Shown here piece after piece: positions 33,545-41,428 of a stretch of DNA of 48,472 bases; within the stretch, counting starts at the first letter, position 1; every line of letters starts with the position of its first letter. Position numbers and translations under genes: made by a program. Below the pieces are notes generated by a model. That model ran no database searches. It saw only the letters and a list, made by a program, of their open reading frames with translations, and had not been told where the DNA came from. Source of the stretch: Bacteroidales bacterium (lineage in GTDB: Bacteria > Bacteroidota > Bacteroidia > Bacteroidales > UBA932); the NCBI GenBank assembly GCA_017451395.1, contig JAFSPR010000102.1, forward strand, positions 1 through 48,472. Direction: 5' to 3'.

Positions 33545-35914
33545 ATGAACGAGAAAAACAACAACAGCACTATCAACCTGGTGGACCTGTTCTTCTACCT
33601 GCTCAGCCACTGGTACCTGTTTGTAATCTGCGTAGCCGTATGCGTGGGTTTCGCGTATTACCGCTATTCCAAGATGCAGCACGTATACAGGAGTGACGCC
33701 ACCATCATCATCAAGGACCCTTCCAACACACAGAGTACCGTGCAGATGGGCGCATACAGCAGCCTCATCAACCACGTGAGTATGTCCAACGAGATACTCC
33801 AGCTACAGTCCCGGGAACTGATGCAGATGGTTGTCACAACCCTCGATACCGATATCGACTATATAGAGAAGGACAGGCTGCGTAACGTGGAACTTTACCG
33901 GAATGCCCCGGTGAGGATGTTCGTGGTAAGGGATGACGGAGATTTCCAGTGCCAGTTGAAAGTAATCCCTTCCGGAGAGATGCAGATTACCGTAGAGGGC
34001 TCGGGCTTTGCAAAACAGACTGTCCAACTGGGCGATACGCTCCGTGTGGACGGACACAGGGTGATATTCTCCCCCAATTCCAGTTTCTCCTCCTATATGG
34101 GTAAGGAAATCAAGGTGATAAAGATACCCGTTCCCTACAGGGCGTCGCAGTTTGTCTCCCGCCTCAAGGTTGTCCAGGCCGAGACCGACGGCTCCATCCT
34201 TCAACTCTCTATGATGGATTATTCCCACCTCAGGGCCGATGACGTGCTGAATATGCTGGTCCAGAAGTATAATGAGGACGCGGTGAGGGAAAAGAACCGC
34301 ATTGCAGTGAATACGGCCGCTTTCATCAACGAGCGCCTTGCCATCATCCAGGACGAACTGGGATCCGTGGAAGAGGACCTTTCCAGGCTCAAGACCAACG
34401 AACGCATCCTGAACGTGGAGGCCACGGCTGCCGATTACCTGAACCAGAACAACGCCCTGAACAAGCAGATAGTGGAGATTGAGACCAAACTGAGCACTAT
34501 GCGCTATCTGAAGGACTATGTAAGGTCGGCCTTCCAGGGGTATGAGGTGATTCCCGCCAACCTTGTTACGGAAGACAGTTACATTGAAGACGCCATTCTG
34601 AAGTACAACGCAGCAGTACGCAAAAGGGAGCACTACCTCAAGGGCGGCGGCGAGTACAGCCTTGCCGTAAGCGGACTGGAAAACGACATCAAGGACCTTA
34701 AGGCCGATATCTTCGGCTTCATAGACAGCCGTATATCCCTGCTCATCTCCGAGCGCCAGGCACTTGCCGAGCAGGAGCAGAGTTCCCTCAGGAAGTTCAC
34801 CTCCATGCCTACCAAGGCCCGCCGCTTCCTGTCCATAGAGAGGCAGCAGAAAATCAAGGAAACCCTGTATATGTTCCTCCTCAACAAGCGCGAGGAGAAC
34901 TCCCTCACCCAGGCTATGGCCGACAACAATGCCCGAATGATAGATTCGGCCACATCCAGCAGGACCCCCGTCTATCCTTCCCGCAACAAGATGCTTATGG
35001 TGGCCTTCCTAATCGGCCTTCTGGCTCCGGCACTGGTGCTCATCCTTCGAATAGTCATAGACAACCGCGTCCATACCCGAAAGGATATCGAGGAAGGTAC
35101 TACGATGCCTTTCCTTGCCGATGTTCCATACGCCCGGGAAAAGAAGCGCGAGAAAGGCGACACGACGCTCACCACGGCCTACAAGAACTCCAGGTCGAAG
35201 GTTTTCACCGAGGCTATGCGCCTGCTGTGCACGAATCTGGATTATATGCGTCCGGAAGGCTGCGAGCACCCGGTGATTGCATCAACATCGTTCTCCGTTG
35301 CCGCCGGTAAGACCTTCCTTACCACCAATATAGCCGCCTGCCTTGCCGATGCCAGAAAGAGAGTGGTGCTGGTGGATATGGACCTCAGGAAGAGGACCGC
35401 GTCCAATTTCTTCTCCCTCAAGCACGGCGTTCCGGGGCTGTCCAATTATATTTTCGACGACTCCGTGAGGCTGGCCGAGATCCTGCACAAGGACGTCCTT
35501 CCCGGAGTGGACTTCATCCCCGGAGGACACATCCCGCCGAACCCCGCCGAACTTCTTGGCCGTGCCCGTTTTGACACTCTCATACAGGAACTCAGGAAAG
35601 AATACGACTTTATCCTGCTGGACGGTGTTCCGGTGAATGCCGTGGCCGATATGATGGTGGTCCAGAGGCTGGTGGATATGAACCTGTTCATCCTGAGAAG
35701 CGGAAAAGTGGACCGCAGGGCGCTTTCCGAACTGGAGACGGTTTACCAGAGCGGCCGCCTGAACCATCCCAGCATCATCCTCAACGGCGGTGATCTCCGC
35801 GCCTCATACGGCTACGGATATGGCTACGGCTACGGTTATGGTTACGGTTATGGCTATGGTTACGGATACGGCTATGGCTATGGTTACGGATATGGAGAAA
35901 AAGACGACAAATGA
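33545..35914 (+). CDS. Wzc-like chain-length regulator/tyrosine kinase with (Gly-Tyr)14 tail
   Basis: A 789-residue inner-membrane protein with an N-terminal Wzz domain and first membrane helix (about 18-42), a periplasmic coiled-coil-rich region (about 240-430), a GNVR-like segment and second helix (about 480-505). The cytoplasmic BY-kinase has Walker A VAAGKT (Lys589), Walker A' VLVDMDLRK (Asp611/Asp613) and a DGVPVN Walker B. It controls polymerisation and export through cyclic phosphorylation of C-terminal tyrosines. The tail is extreme: SY followed by fourteen uninterrupted Gly-Tyr pairs (Tyr755 onward, 15 tyrosines), then GEKDDK. It ends in an ATGA overlap with the next gene. Confidence 0.95.
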   Translation: MNEKNNNSTINLVDLFFYLLSHWYLFVICVAVCVGFAYYRYSKMQHVYRSDATIIIKDPSNTQSTVQMGAYSSLINHVSMSNEILQLQSRELMQMVVTTLDTDIDYIEKDRLRNVELYRNAPVRMFVVRDDGDFQCQLKVIPSGEMQITVEGSGFAKQTVQLGDTLRVDGHRVIFSPNSSFSSYMGKEIKVIKIPVPYRASQFVSRLKVVQAETDGSILQLSMMDYSHLRADDVLNMLVQKYNEDAVREKNRIAVNTAAFINERLAIIQDELGSVEEDLSRLKTNERILNVEATAADYLNQNNALNKQIVEIETKLSTMRYLKDYVRSAFQGYEVIPANLVTEDSYIEDAILKYNAAVRKREHYLKGGGEYSLAVSGLENDIKDLKADIFGFIDSRISLLISERQALAEQEQSSLRKFTSMPTKARRFLSIERQQKIKETLYMFLLNKREENSLTQAMADNNARMIDSATSSRTPVYPSRNKMLMVAFLIGLLAPALVLILRIVIDNRVHTRKDIEEGTTMPFLADVPYAREKKREKGDTTLTTAYKNSRSKVFTEAMRLLCTNLDYMRPEGCEHPVIASTSFSVAAGKTFLTTNIAACLADARKRVVLVDMDLRKRTASNFFSLKHGVPGLSNYIFDDSVRLAEILHKDVLPGVDFIPGGHIPPNPAELLGRARFDTLIQELRKEYDFILLDGVPVNAVADMMVVQRLVDMNLFILRSGKVDRRALSELETVYQSGRLNHPSIILNGGDLRASYGYGYGYGYGYGYGYGYGYGYGYGYGYGYGEKDDK
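35807..35893 (+). repeat. (GGN TAY) tandem hexanucleotide repeat, 15 Tyr codons
   Basis: Fifteen Tyr codons at exact 6-base steps (first 35807-35809, last 35891-35893) alternate with Gly codons. TAC/TAT and GGC/GGA/GGT are mixed, so the amino-acid pattern is more uniform than the DNA, as expected if the peptide is under selection. Copy number may still vary by slippage. Confidence 0.9.
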
Positions 35915-36321
35915 TTATTGCAGTAGATTTTGACGGGACCATTGTAGAGCACAAGTACCCGAAGATTGGCAAGGAAAAGCCCTTTGCCATTGATACGCTC
36001 CGAAGGCTTGCTTCCGAGGGGCATAAGATTATCCTGTGGACATCCCGCGAGGGAGACCTTCTGGAAGACGCCATCCGCTTCTGCAAGGAGCGCGGCCTCA
36101 CGTTTTATTCCGTGAACAGCGACATCCCCACGGGCAGTCTCACCTTTTCCGACAAGACAACCTCCACAAAACTTGTTGCCGATGTCTACATTGACGACAG
36201 GAACCTTGGAGGCCTGCCTGACTGGGGTGAAATCTACGGAATAGTGAACGGAGCAAGGCGCCATTCCCACCATAAGCATCACCACAAACGCTCCTTCCTC
36301 AGTAAACTCTTCGGCCGATGA
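35911..36321 (+). CDS. Small HAD-superfamily hydrolase with His-rich tail
   Basis: A 136-residue minimal HAD protein. The nucleophile motif VDFDGT (Asp6, Asp8), LWTSREGDLLEDA (motif II/III region) and VYIDDRNLGG (motif IV) are all present, with no cap domain. It resembles the BT0820-type HAD family of Bacteroidota. Unusually, the C-terminus carries RRHSHHKHHHKRS, a His/Arg-rich tail that could bind metal or nucleic acid. The substrate is unknown; it lies in ATGA overlaps between the Wzc-like kinase and a nucleotidyltransferase-like gene. Confidence 0.82.
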   Translation: MIIAVDFDGTIVEHKYPKIGKEKPFAIDTLRRLASEGHKIILWTSREGDLLEDAIRFCKERGLTFYSVNSDIPTGSLTFSDKTTSTKLVADVYIDDRNLGGLPDWGEIYGIVNGARRHSHHKHHHKRSFLSKLFGR

Positions 36322-37304
36322 CAGGTGAGCAAAGCCTTCGGCTCCTCCTCCGGATCCTGAGAGGCGAATTACCCCCGCCGGACCTTGGCGAGGAAGACTG
36401 GATGGAACTCCTCCGCACAGCCGGTCACCAGACGGTGACCGGCCTGCTGTACAAGGCTGCAGAGGGTTTTCCTGAAGGCTTCCGCCTACCGGACCGCGTA
36501 CTTTTCACCCTTCTGGCAAAGGTCAGAAAGACGGTACGGCGGAATCAGGAACTCTCCCAGGCCCAGAAGGAAGTCCTGGAGATACTCCGTTCGGGAGGGA
36601 TTGAGGCCTTGGTGATGAAAGGCAGCACCTGCGCCGCCAGATACCCATCTCCAGAACTCCGGACCGGCGGGGATATAGACCTGTACATTCCTGAAACGGG
36701 TTTTGAGAGGGCCCTGGAAGTGCTCCGGGCCTCCGGAATTGATTGTTCTCCCAAGCCGGACAACAGCGTGGCTTTCATCGTGAGTGGCTGCGAAGTGGAA
36801 CTGCACCGGAAATACTTTGACCTTCACGTTCGGAATGCCTTACTCCCTCCCGTAGGGACTCCGGAAGCCGAACTGCTGATGCTTTCCTCCCACATACTGA
36901 AGCATGCCTGCGGGGTTGGAGTGGGGCTCAGGCAGATTATTGATTTTGCCTTTGCGTATAAAGCCTACCCGGGTGATTATCAGCGGCTTCATAAGTTATT
37001 CAGGCAATGCGGCCTGTCCCGCTGGGACGCCCTTTTGGTATCCTTTGTTAAAGACTACATAGCCCCCGGGACAGAAGTTCCGGAAAAGGTAGATTCCGCG
37101 AATCTTTTCAGGATTGTTGCAAGAGGAGGGAATTTTGGCCATTTCAGAGGCGGCCGCCTTGAATCCATAGAGAAAGAGGGAGAATTCAGGAGGAAAATGG
37201 ACACCTTGAGGCGAATCCTGTCAAATCTTCATTTTTCACTGAGATATGCGCCTCGGGAAGTCTTTCCGTTTATAGCCGGACTTTTTCAGGAAAACCTGCA
37301 TTAA
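36318..37304 (+). CDS. Nucleotidyltransferase family protein (NTP_transf_5 type)
   Basis: A 328-residue protein with the putative nucleotidyltransferase signature GGDIDLYI (about 114-121) preceded by VMKGSTCAARYP, matching the NTP_transf_5 family (PF14907) often found in Bacteroidales polysaccharide loci. The remainder is largely helical. Function is uncharacterised; addition of a nucleotide to a protein or sugar is possible. It is the last gene of the 22.6-kb operon. I see no convincing intrinsic terminator after it, only a T6 run at about 37321. Confidence 0.75.
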   Translation: MTGEQSLRLLLRILRGELPPPDLGEEDWMELLRTAGHQTVTGLLYKAAEGFPEGFRLPDRVLFTLLAKVRKTVRRNQELSQAQKEVLEILRSGGIEALVMKGSTCAARYPSPELRTGGDIDLYIPETGFERALEVLRASGIDCSPKPDNSVAFIVSGCEVELHRKYFDLHVRNALLPPVGTPEAELLMLSSHILKHACGVGVGLRQIIDFAFAYKAYPGDYQRLHKLFRQCGLSRWDALLVSFVKDYIAPGTEVPEKVDSANLFRIVARGGNFGHFRGGRLESIEKEGEFRRKMDTLRRILSNLHFSLRYAPREVFPFIAGLFQENLH

Positions 37305-37339
37305 ATGCGGTATAAGCGCCTTTTTTCAAAATTAATGAC

Positions 37340-37347
37340 TATATTTG
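37340..37347 (+). promoter_or_regulatory. Promoter -7 element for the membrane AraC gene
   Basis: TATATTTG matches TAnnTTTG, 28 bases before the ATG at 37376. No clean TTG lies at the expected upstream distance; a T6 run is there instead. Confidence 0.45.
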
Positions 37348-37375
37348 CATATCCGGTATGTAACCCATTGGCCTT

Positions 37376-38470
37376 ATGATGGAACTATCATCTATAACCC
37401 AGGACATATTCTTCATCCTTCTCTATGGAGGTGTACTGGCATTAGAACTGGTGGCAGCACTATATATATTGTTTCGCAAAGGCAATGCATTTGTCAGCGG
37501 CATAGAACCTCCCGTACGGCTGCGCCGATGGACTGCTTTCTTCCTGGCCACTTTAGCCATTGGCCATCTGTATTGGATGTATTTCGCTTTACACCCTTCT
37601 GCCGCCACATATATAACCGCCTGCCTGCTGGATGTACTGTTTATAATCATTTCGGTGGCAGGTATTATGCTGGCCATGTTGCAAGACCGGAAACGGCATA
37701 TCTGGCCGGTTCTGGTGTCATTGGTCCCACTCGTCGTATGGTCGGTCCTTGGCATTGTCCGTAAAGACATCGACCTGTTACGCCCGGCCCGCATTTATGT
37801 AATTCTTCTGGTCGTCCTGTTTACGGTGTATATGGTATTTGCCATCCGTATCTATGGACGCTGGCTCAGGGACAATTTTGCCGACCTGGAGCATAAGGAG
37901 TTCTGGCAAAGCATCCTGGTGCTGGCCGTTCTCCTGCTCACTCTGTTGTTTTATGGCTATACCGATAGCAACATTATTTTCCTTTATTCTATTCAGGCAG
38001 TCAATATCTTAGTCGTGGGACTGATGATGTGGCGCGTGGAAACGCTTCGGAGTCTGGACAGCAGCGACACCGTAGCGGAGGAACCTTCGAAAGATGACAT
38101 GGAGACTCCTTCGTCAAACTCCGTTCCAGACACAATAGGCCCGCAACTGAAAAAGTACTGCGAAGACACGCTGCTCTTCCTGCAGTACGACCTAACCCTT
38201 GCCCAACTAGCCCAGGCCATCGGCACAAACCGTTACTATCTGAGCCAATACTTCTCCAGACAGGGGCTCACCTATAATGCCTACATCAACGGCCTGCGCG
38301 TAGAACACTTCATCCGCCTGTATCACCGTGCCGTTGCTGGCAACCGTGTCTTTACGGCAAATCAACTCTCAGCCGAAAGCGGATTCCACAGTTACAGCAC
38401 GTTCAGCGCCGCTTTCAAACAGAAGATGGGAAAGACCGTCACGGCGTGGATGATTGACGCAAAGGAGTAA
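37376..38470 (+). CDS. AraC-family regulator with N-terminal seven-helix membrane domain
   Basis: A 364-residue protein. Residues 1-220 hold about seven membrane helices (around 10-32, 52-72, 76-98, 112-128, 140-158, 178-196, 200-218). An acidic linker follows (about 222-250). An AraC/XylS DNA-binding domain (about 255-360) includes LTLAQLAQAIGTNRYYLSQYF and FHSYSTFSAAFKQKMGKT. It probably senses a signal in the membrane and binds DNA from there, as proposed for similar Bacteroidota regulators. It immediately precedes the fimbrial operon, whose promoter carries two direct repeats 21 bp apart, a good candidate binding site. Confidence 0.88.
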   Translation: MMELSSITQDIFFILLYGGVLALELVAALYILFRKGNAFVSGIEPPVRLRRWTAFFLATLAIGHLYWMYFALHPSAATYITACLLDVLFIIISVAGIMLAMLQDRKRHIWPVLVSLVPLVVWSVLGIVRKDIDLLRPARIYVILLVVLFTVYMVFAIRIYGRWLRDNFADLEHKEFWQSILVLAVLLLTLLFYGYTDSNIIFLYSIQAVNILVVGLMMWRVETLRSLDSSDTVAEEPSKDDMETPSSNSVPDTIGPQLKKYCEDTLLFLQYDLTLAQLAQAIGTNRYYLSQYFSRQGLTYNAYINGLRVEHFIRLYHRAVAGNRVFTANQLSAESGFHSYSTFSAAFKQKMGKTVTAWMIDAKE

Positions 38471-38487
38471 CTTTTCCTCTCCTTTCC

Positions 38488-38527
38488 TTTCAGAATTCAC
38501 AAATATAGTTTCAGAATTTGCAAAAAT
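38488..38527 (+). promoter_or_regulatory. Two 19-bp direct repeats with 21-bp period, candidate AraC operator
   Basis: Copies at 38488-38506 and 38509-38527 agree at 16 of 19 positions and share an identical first ten bases, TTTCAGAATT. The period of 21 bp is two helical turns, the spacing of half-sites bound by AraC-type activators such as araI1/I2. They lie 22 bp upstream of the -33 element of the fimbrial promoter and just after the araC-like gene. Confidence 0.6.
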
Positions 38528-38545
38528 GCAACCTGAACTTTTTTT

Positions 38546-38568
38546 AACCTTGATTCTTTGTCAAGGTT
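38546..38568. promoter_or_regulatory. 8-bp perfect inverted repeat overlapping the -33 element
   Basis: AACCTTGA (38546-38553) and TCAAGGTT (38561-38568) are exact reverse complements separated by 7 bases. The left arm contains the -33 TTG. A protein bound here would occlude or contact RNA polymerase, so it is a possible operator. Confidence 0.45.
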
Positions 38569-38580
38569 TGTTTATTTTTG
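38550..38580 (+). promoter_or_regulatory. Promoter of the fimbrial operon
   Basis: TTG at 38550-38552, a 20-bp spacer and TATTTTTG at 38573-38580 form a strong Bacteroidota promoter. Start is expected near 38587. The leader up to 38673 holds a C7 run (38599-38605). Confidence 0.65.
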
Positions 38581-38673
38581 TCAGTTATTATATAAACACC
38601 CCCCCAGGAGAGGCTATGTATTAGTGCTTTCGCGGGGTTTTTCGACAGAGGATTTTAGTTAAAGTTAGTGTAT

Positions 38674-38850
38674 ATGGAATCTTGTAAAAGATACATTGCT
38701 CCAGCCATAATCAGAACGGTTTCCGTAGAACTGGAGACCGAGATTCTTGCCGCTTCCACCATCCAAAAGAGTTCCGAAGTGAAAACTATGGGTCAGGAAG
38801 TTGTCACTATGGATTTTTCAGAAACCTCCTTCAACCAGGTGTGGGAGTAA
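38674..38850 (+). CDS. 58-residue peptide of unknown function, first gene of the fimbrial operon
   Basis: A short acidic protein starting MESCKRYIAPAIIRTVSVELE, followed by EILAAS and ending SFNQVWE. There is no signal peptide. It resembles the small, unnamed ORFs with a YIxPxI...ExxILAAS pattern that often accompany fimbrillin-type gene clusters in Bacteroidales; that is from memory and is not a named family. The ATG at 38674 is used; a GTG at 38668 would add two residues. It is 15 bases upstream of the first fimbrillin-like gene and shares its promoter, so it is probably translated and may regulate or assist pilus production. Confidence 0.6.
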   Translation: MESCKRYIAPAIIRTVSVELETEILAASTIQKSSEVKTMGQEVVTMDFSETSFNQVWE

Positions 38851-38865
38851 TAGAGAGGAAGAGCA

Positions 38866-39936
38866 ATGAGAAAAAGCAGAGTAATCATCAGCATCACAGC
38901 CGCGGCAGTTTGTCTGCTGGGGCTTGCCGGTTGCGCCAAAGATTTATCCGGCATGAGAATCCGTTTCCGCGCCAGCACACGCCCTGAGGCCCCTGTCACC
39001 AAGACGGTATACAGCGGAGCCACGTACGACGGCGCCGGAAGCAAGACCTACGAACGTATAGACTGGTCAAACGGGGACAGAATAGTCCTTGCCATGAAAA
39101 ACGATGAAGTAGGAATGGCCTCTCAGGAATATTCCGTGAACACTATCTCCGTAGCGGGAGTGAACAGCAAGACAGACCTTATGCCTTACGGCGCAGAGAA
39201 CGGCCTTGAGTGGGGCTCCGGCACCCATGATTTCTGGGCCGGATATCCCGCTTCAAAGGTTACTGTAGGGAACCACAGGATGTCGGCCACAATTCCTTCT
39301 TCCCAGGTTGTAACCTACAGCAAGAAGGCCAACAATACTCTCATTTTCAACCCCGATATGTCCGATGCCTTTATGGTAGCCGGTCTCCAGAGTCCTCAGG
39401 ACGCCAATGGCATCAACCTGGATTTCTATCCCGCCTATACCTGCTTCGAATTCACAGTGGGCGCCAACGACAACATTACCATCACAAGTTTTGAGATGGA
39501 AACCAGCACCTATGAGACTGAATCGGCCAACTTCCAGCCCATTGCAGGTGTTTCAACGGCAACGTTCGATGCCGGCAGCGGTATGTCCGTCACATACTCA
39601 GGCACCGGTTCCACAAGCAGTACCATAGGGGTTGTCTTCCACGACGACAAAGATGCGCCCTACAATCCCATTATTTCCACCACAACGTCAATGAATTTCA
39701 AGGTGTTCGCCCTGCCTCTGGACATTACCGGAGTGAAGATCACCTTCAATATGAGCAACGGCACCAGCAAGTCCCTGCGCCTCAAGCAGAATGATGCCTG
39801 GATTACTTTCCCTGCTGCTACAAAAATTCAGATTTCCGGACTTATGGTTCCCGGAGCAGTCTGGTATATCAATTTCGATTATCCCCGCAAGGAACAGTGG
39901 ATTATCCACCCGGACATTGAAATCGGCGTAGAATAA
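38866..39936 (+). CDS. Fimbrillin-family lipoprotein
   Basis: A 356-residue lipoprotein (lipobox LAGC, Cys23) with the beta-rich pattern of fimbrillin-like/Mfa-like proteins (PF13149 group). It has an N-terminal RFRASTRP..VTKTVYSG segment, WSNGDRIVLAM, HDFWAGYPAS and a central FYPAYTCFEFTV strand. Related type V pilus subunits are lipidated, exported, then trimmed by a protease before polymerising through donor-strand exchange. Whether this is a stalk, anchor or accessory subunit is unclear. It ends 19 bases before the next fimbrillin gene. Confidence 0.8.
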   Translation: MRKSRVIISITAAAVCLLGLAGCAKDLSGMRIRFRASTRPEAPVTKTVYSGATYDGAGSKTYERIDWSNGDRIVLAMKNDEVGMASQEYSVNTISVAGVNSKTDLMPYGAENGLEWGSGTHDFWAGYPASKVTVGNHRMSATIPSSQVVTYSKKANNTLIFNPDMSDAFMVAGLQSPQDANGINLDFYPAYTCFEFTVGANDNITITSFEMETSTYETESANFQPIAGVSTATFDAGSGMSVTYSGTGSTSSTIGVVFHDDKDAPYNPIISTTTSMNFKVFALPLDITGVKITFNMSNGTSKSLRLKQNDAWITFPAATKIQISGLMVPGAVWYINFDYPRKEQWIIHPDIEIGVE

Positions 39937-39955
39937 CAGAAAGGAGAAGACAAAG

Positions 39956-41422
39956 ATGACAAATAAGTTCAATACAATACTTATTCCGGCCCTGATGGCC
40001 CTTCTGGCAGTTCCCGCCTGCAGCCGCATTGAAAATGCCCCCAAAACGGCAGAGAAAGAGGGAATCCGTTTTGCCGCTCCCCTCCAGACAAAGGCTACCG
40101 ATGCCGTGAACACCACCAGCGTTTTCCAGGTCCGCGACTGGTACAATGGCAGCCAATACCACATCAACAACACCCTCAGGTGGAATGCAACCGAGTCCCA
40201 GTGGGTCTATGGTACCGCGGCAAATTATGTATGGGCCGGTGGAAATCACCTGTTCTTCAGTTGGCTGGAGCACAATGAAAACTACAGTACCGCCGCCTTC
40301 TTCGGCACCGGCCTGAGTGCCAGCGGCAATACGCTCACCATTCCGGCAAAGGCTCTGACCACATCTACCCAGCAGTACGACTTCATGTACTCCAACCCGG
40401 TGAGCCGCAACACTTCCGCCAACGACTATTCGGATGTCCCCCTGGTTTTCAACCACCTTTTTGCTCAGGTGGCAATGTCCTTCCAGATATCCGACCAGAC
40501 CCCGAACGGAGAACAGCCCATATATCTTCACGGGGTATATCTGAACGATGATTTCATCAATAGCAAGAAAACCGTTATCACTTTCAACGATGACGGAACG
40601 GCCGATGTCGCTTTCAGCAATCCCACTAAAGGAGCCTTCTCCCCCAGGACCGATTTTGGCGGAATTTCCTACGGTAAGGGGGATACGCCCGTCGATATGC
40701 TTTCACAGCATCAGTCAAACACAAAGGATTTCTACTATTTCTGGCCGGCGGAAGAAGCCGAACTGTCTGAAGTTATCACCGTTGTTTACCAAATAGACGG
40801 AGAGACGGATCCCGTCACAGGAAACCCGTACATCCGTACTTCTAAACTTTCATTCCCCAATGGCACTACCTGGAAAGGCGGTCACAAGTATTCCTATACC
40901 GTCACCTATATGGGCGCTATCTTCAAAGTTGAAGAAACCGTTATGGACTGGGACTACACAGAACAAGCAGCCTCTGTAGAGAATCAGTCGGCTATGGCCT
41001 CATGGGTTGACTGGGATTCCTCCTCCTGCACTATCAGCGGAAGGAATATCACTTTCAAGACAGACCTCCAGGGAAAGCTTATGCCCATCCACGGAATGTT
41101 CAAGATATTCTCGCCCACCCAGTGCACCTACCACATCAACCTGTCACAGAACGCGTCTTACTACTCCTTCAATCACGATTTCGGAAGCGGCATTGTTGAC
41201 ACAAGTACAGGCTCCATTGGAACTTCAACCGGCGATATCCTTCCCGGCACCACCATAGACTTCTATATTTATGCCGATGACAACGACCGTCCGGCGGCGG
41301 GCCAGCCTGACATTACGGCAGACCTGAGTTTCTCCGTACAGGCATCCGGCGGCCGTGAATTCTCCCTGGACTCCGAACTCCAGAGGGATGGCGCCTATAC
41401 AATAATAATCCCCAGCATGTAG
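39956..41422 (+). CDS. Fimbrillin-family (Mfa-like) lipoprotein
   Basis: A 488-residue lipoprotein (lipobox VPAC, Cys22) of the fimbrillin-like family. It contains the early GIRFAAPLQTKATDAV motif, FVFNHL-like VFNHLFAQVAMSF in the middle and GHKYSYTVTY near residue 312, all recurring in Mfa-like pilus proteins. From about 345 to the end is an additional beta-rich domain. It is probably a shaft or accessory pilin and follows the shorter fimbrillin in the same operon. Confidence 0.82.
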   Translation: MTNKFNTILIPALMALLAVPACSRIENAPKTAEKEGIRFAAPLQTKATDAVNTTSVFQVRDWYNGSQYHINNTLRWNATESQWVYGTAANYVWAGGNHLFFSWLEHNENYSTAAFFGTGLSASGNTLTIPAKALTTSTQQYDFMYSNPVSRNTSANDYSDVPLVFNHLFAQVAMSFQISDQTPNGEQPIYLHGVYLNDDFINSKKTVITFNDDGTADVAFSNPTKGAFSPRTDFGGISYGKGDTPVDMLSQHQSNTKDFYYFWPAEEAELSEVITVVYQIDGETDPVTGNPYIRTSKLSFPNGTTWKGGHKYSYTVTYMGAIFKVEETVMDWDYTEQAASVENQSAMASWVDWDSSSCTISGRNITFKTDLQGKLMPIHGMFKIFSPTQCTYHINLSQNASYYSFNHDFGSGIVDTSTGSIGTSTGDILPGTTIDFYIYADDNDRPAAGQPDITADLSFSVQASGGREFSLDSELQRDGAYTIIIPSM

Positions 41423-41428
41423 TGTGAT

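Noticed and set aside
33803-34633. 276-residue minus-strand frame opposite the Wzc-like gene
   Set aside because: Antisense shadow of a well-supported kinase gene.
35807-35893. Regular short repeats as a possible CRISPR array
   Set aside because: The 6-base period has no spacers and is simply Gly-Tyr coding sequence in frame with the kinase.
37305-37339. Intrinsic terminator after the polysaccharide operon
   Set aside because: There is a T6 run but only a 4-bp stem candidate, so I do not call a terminator.
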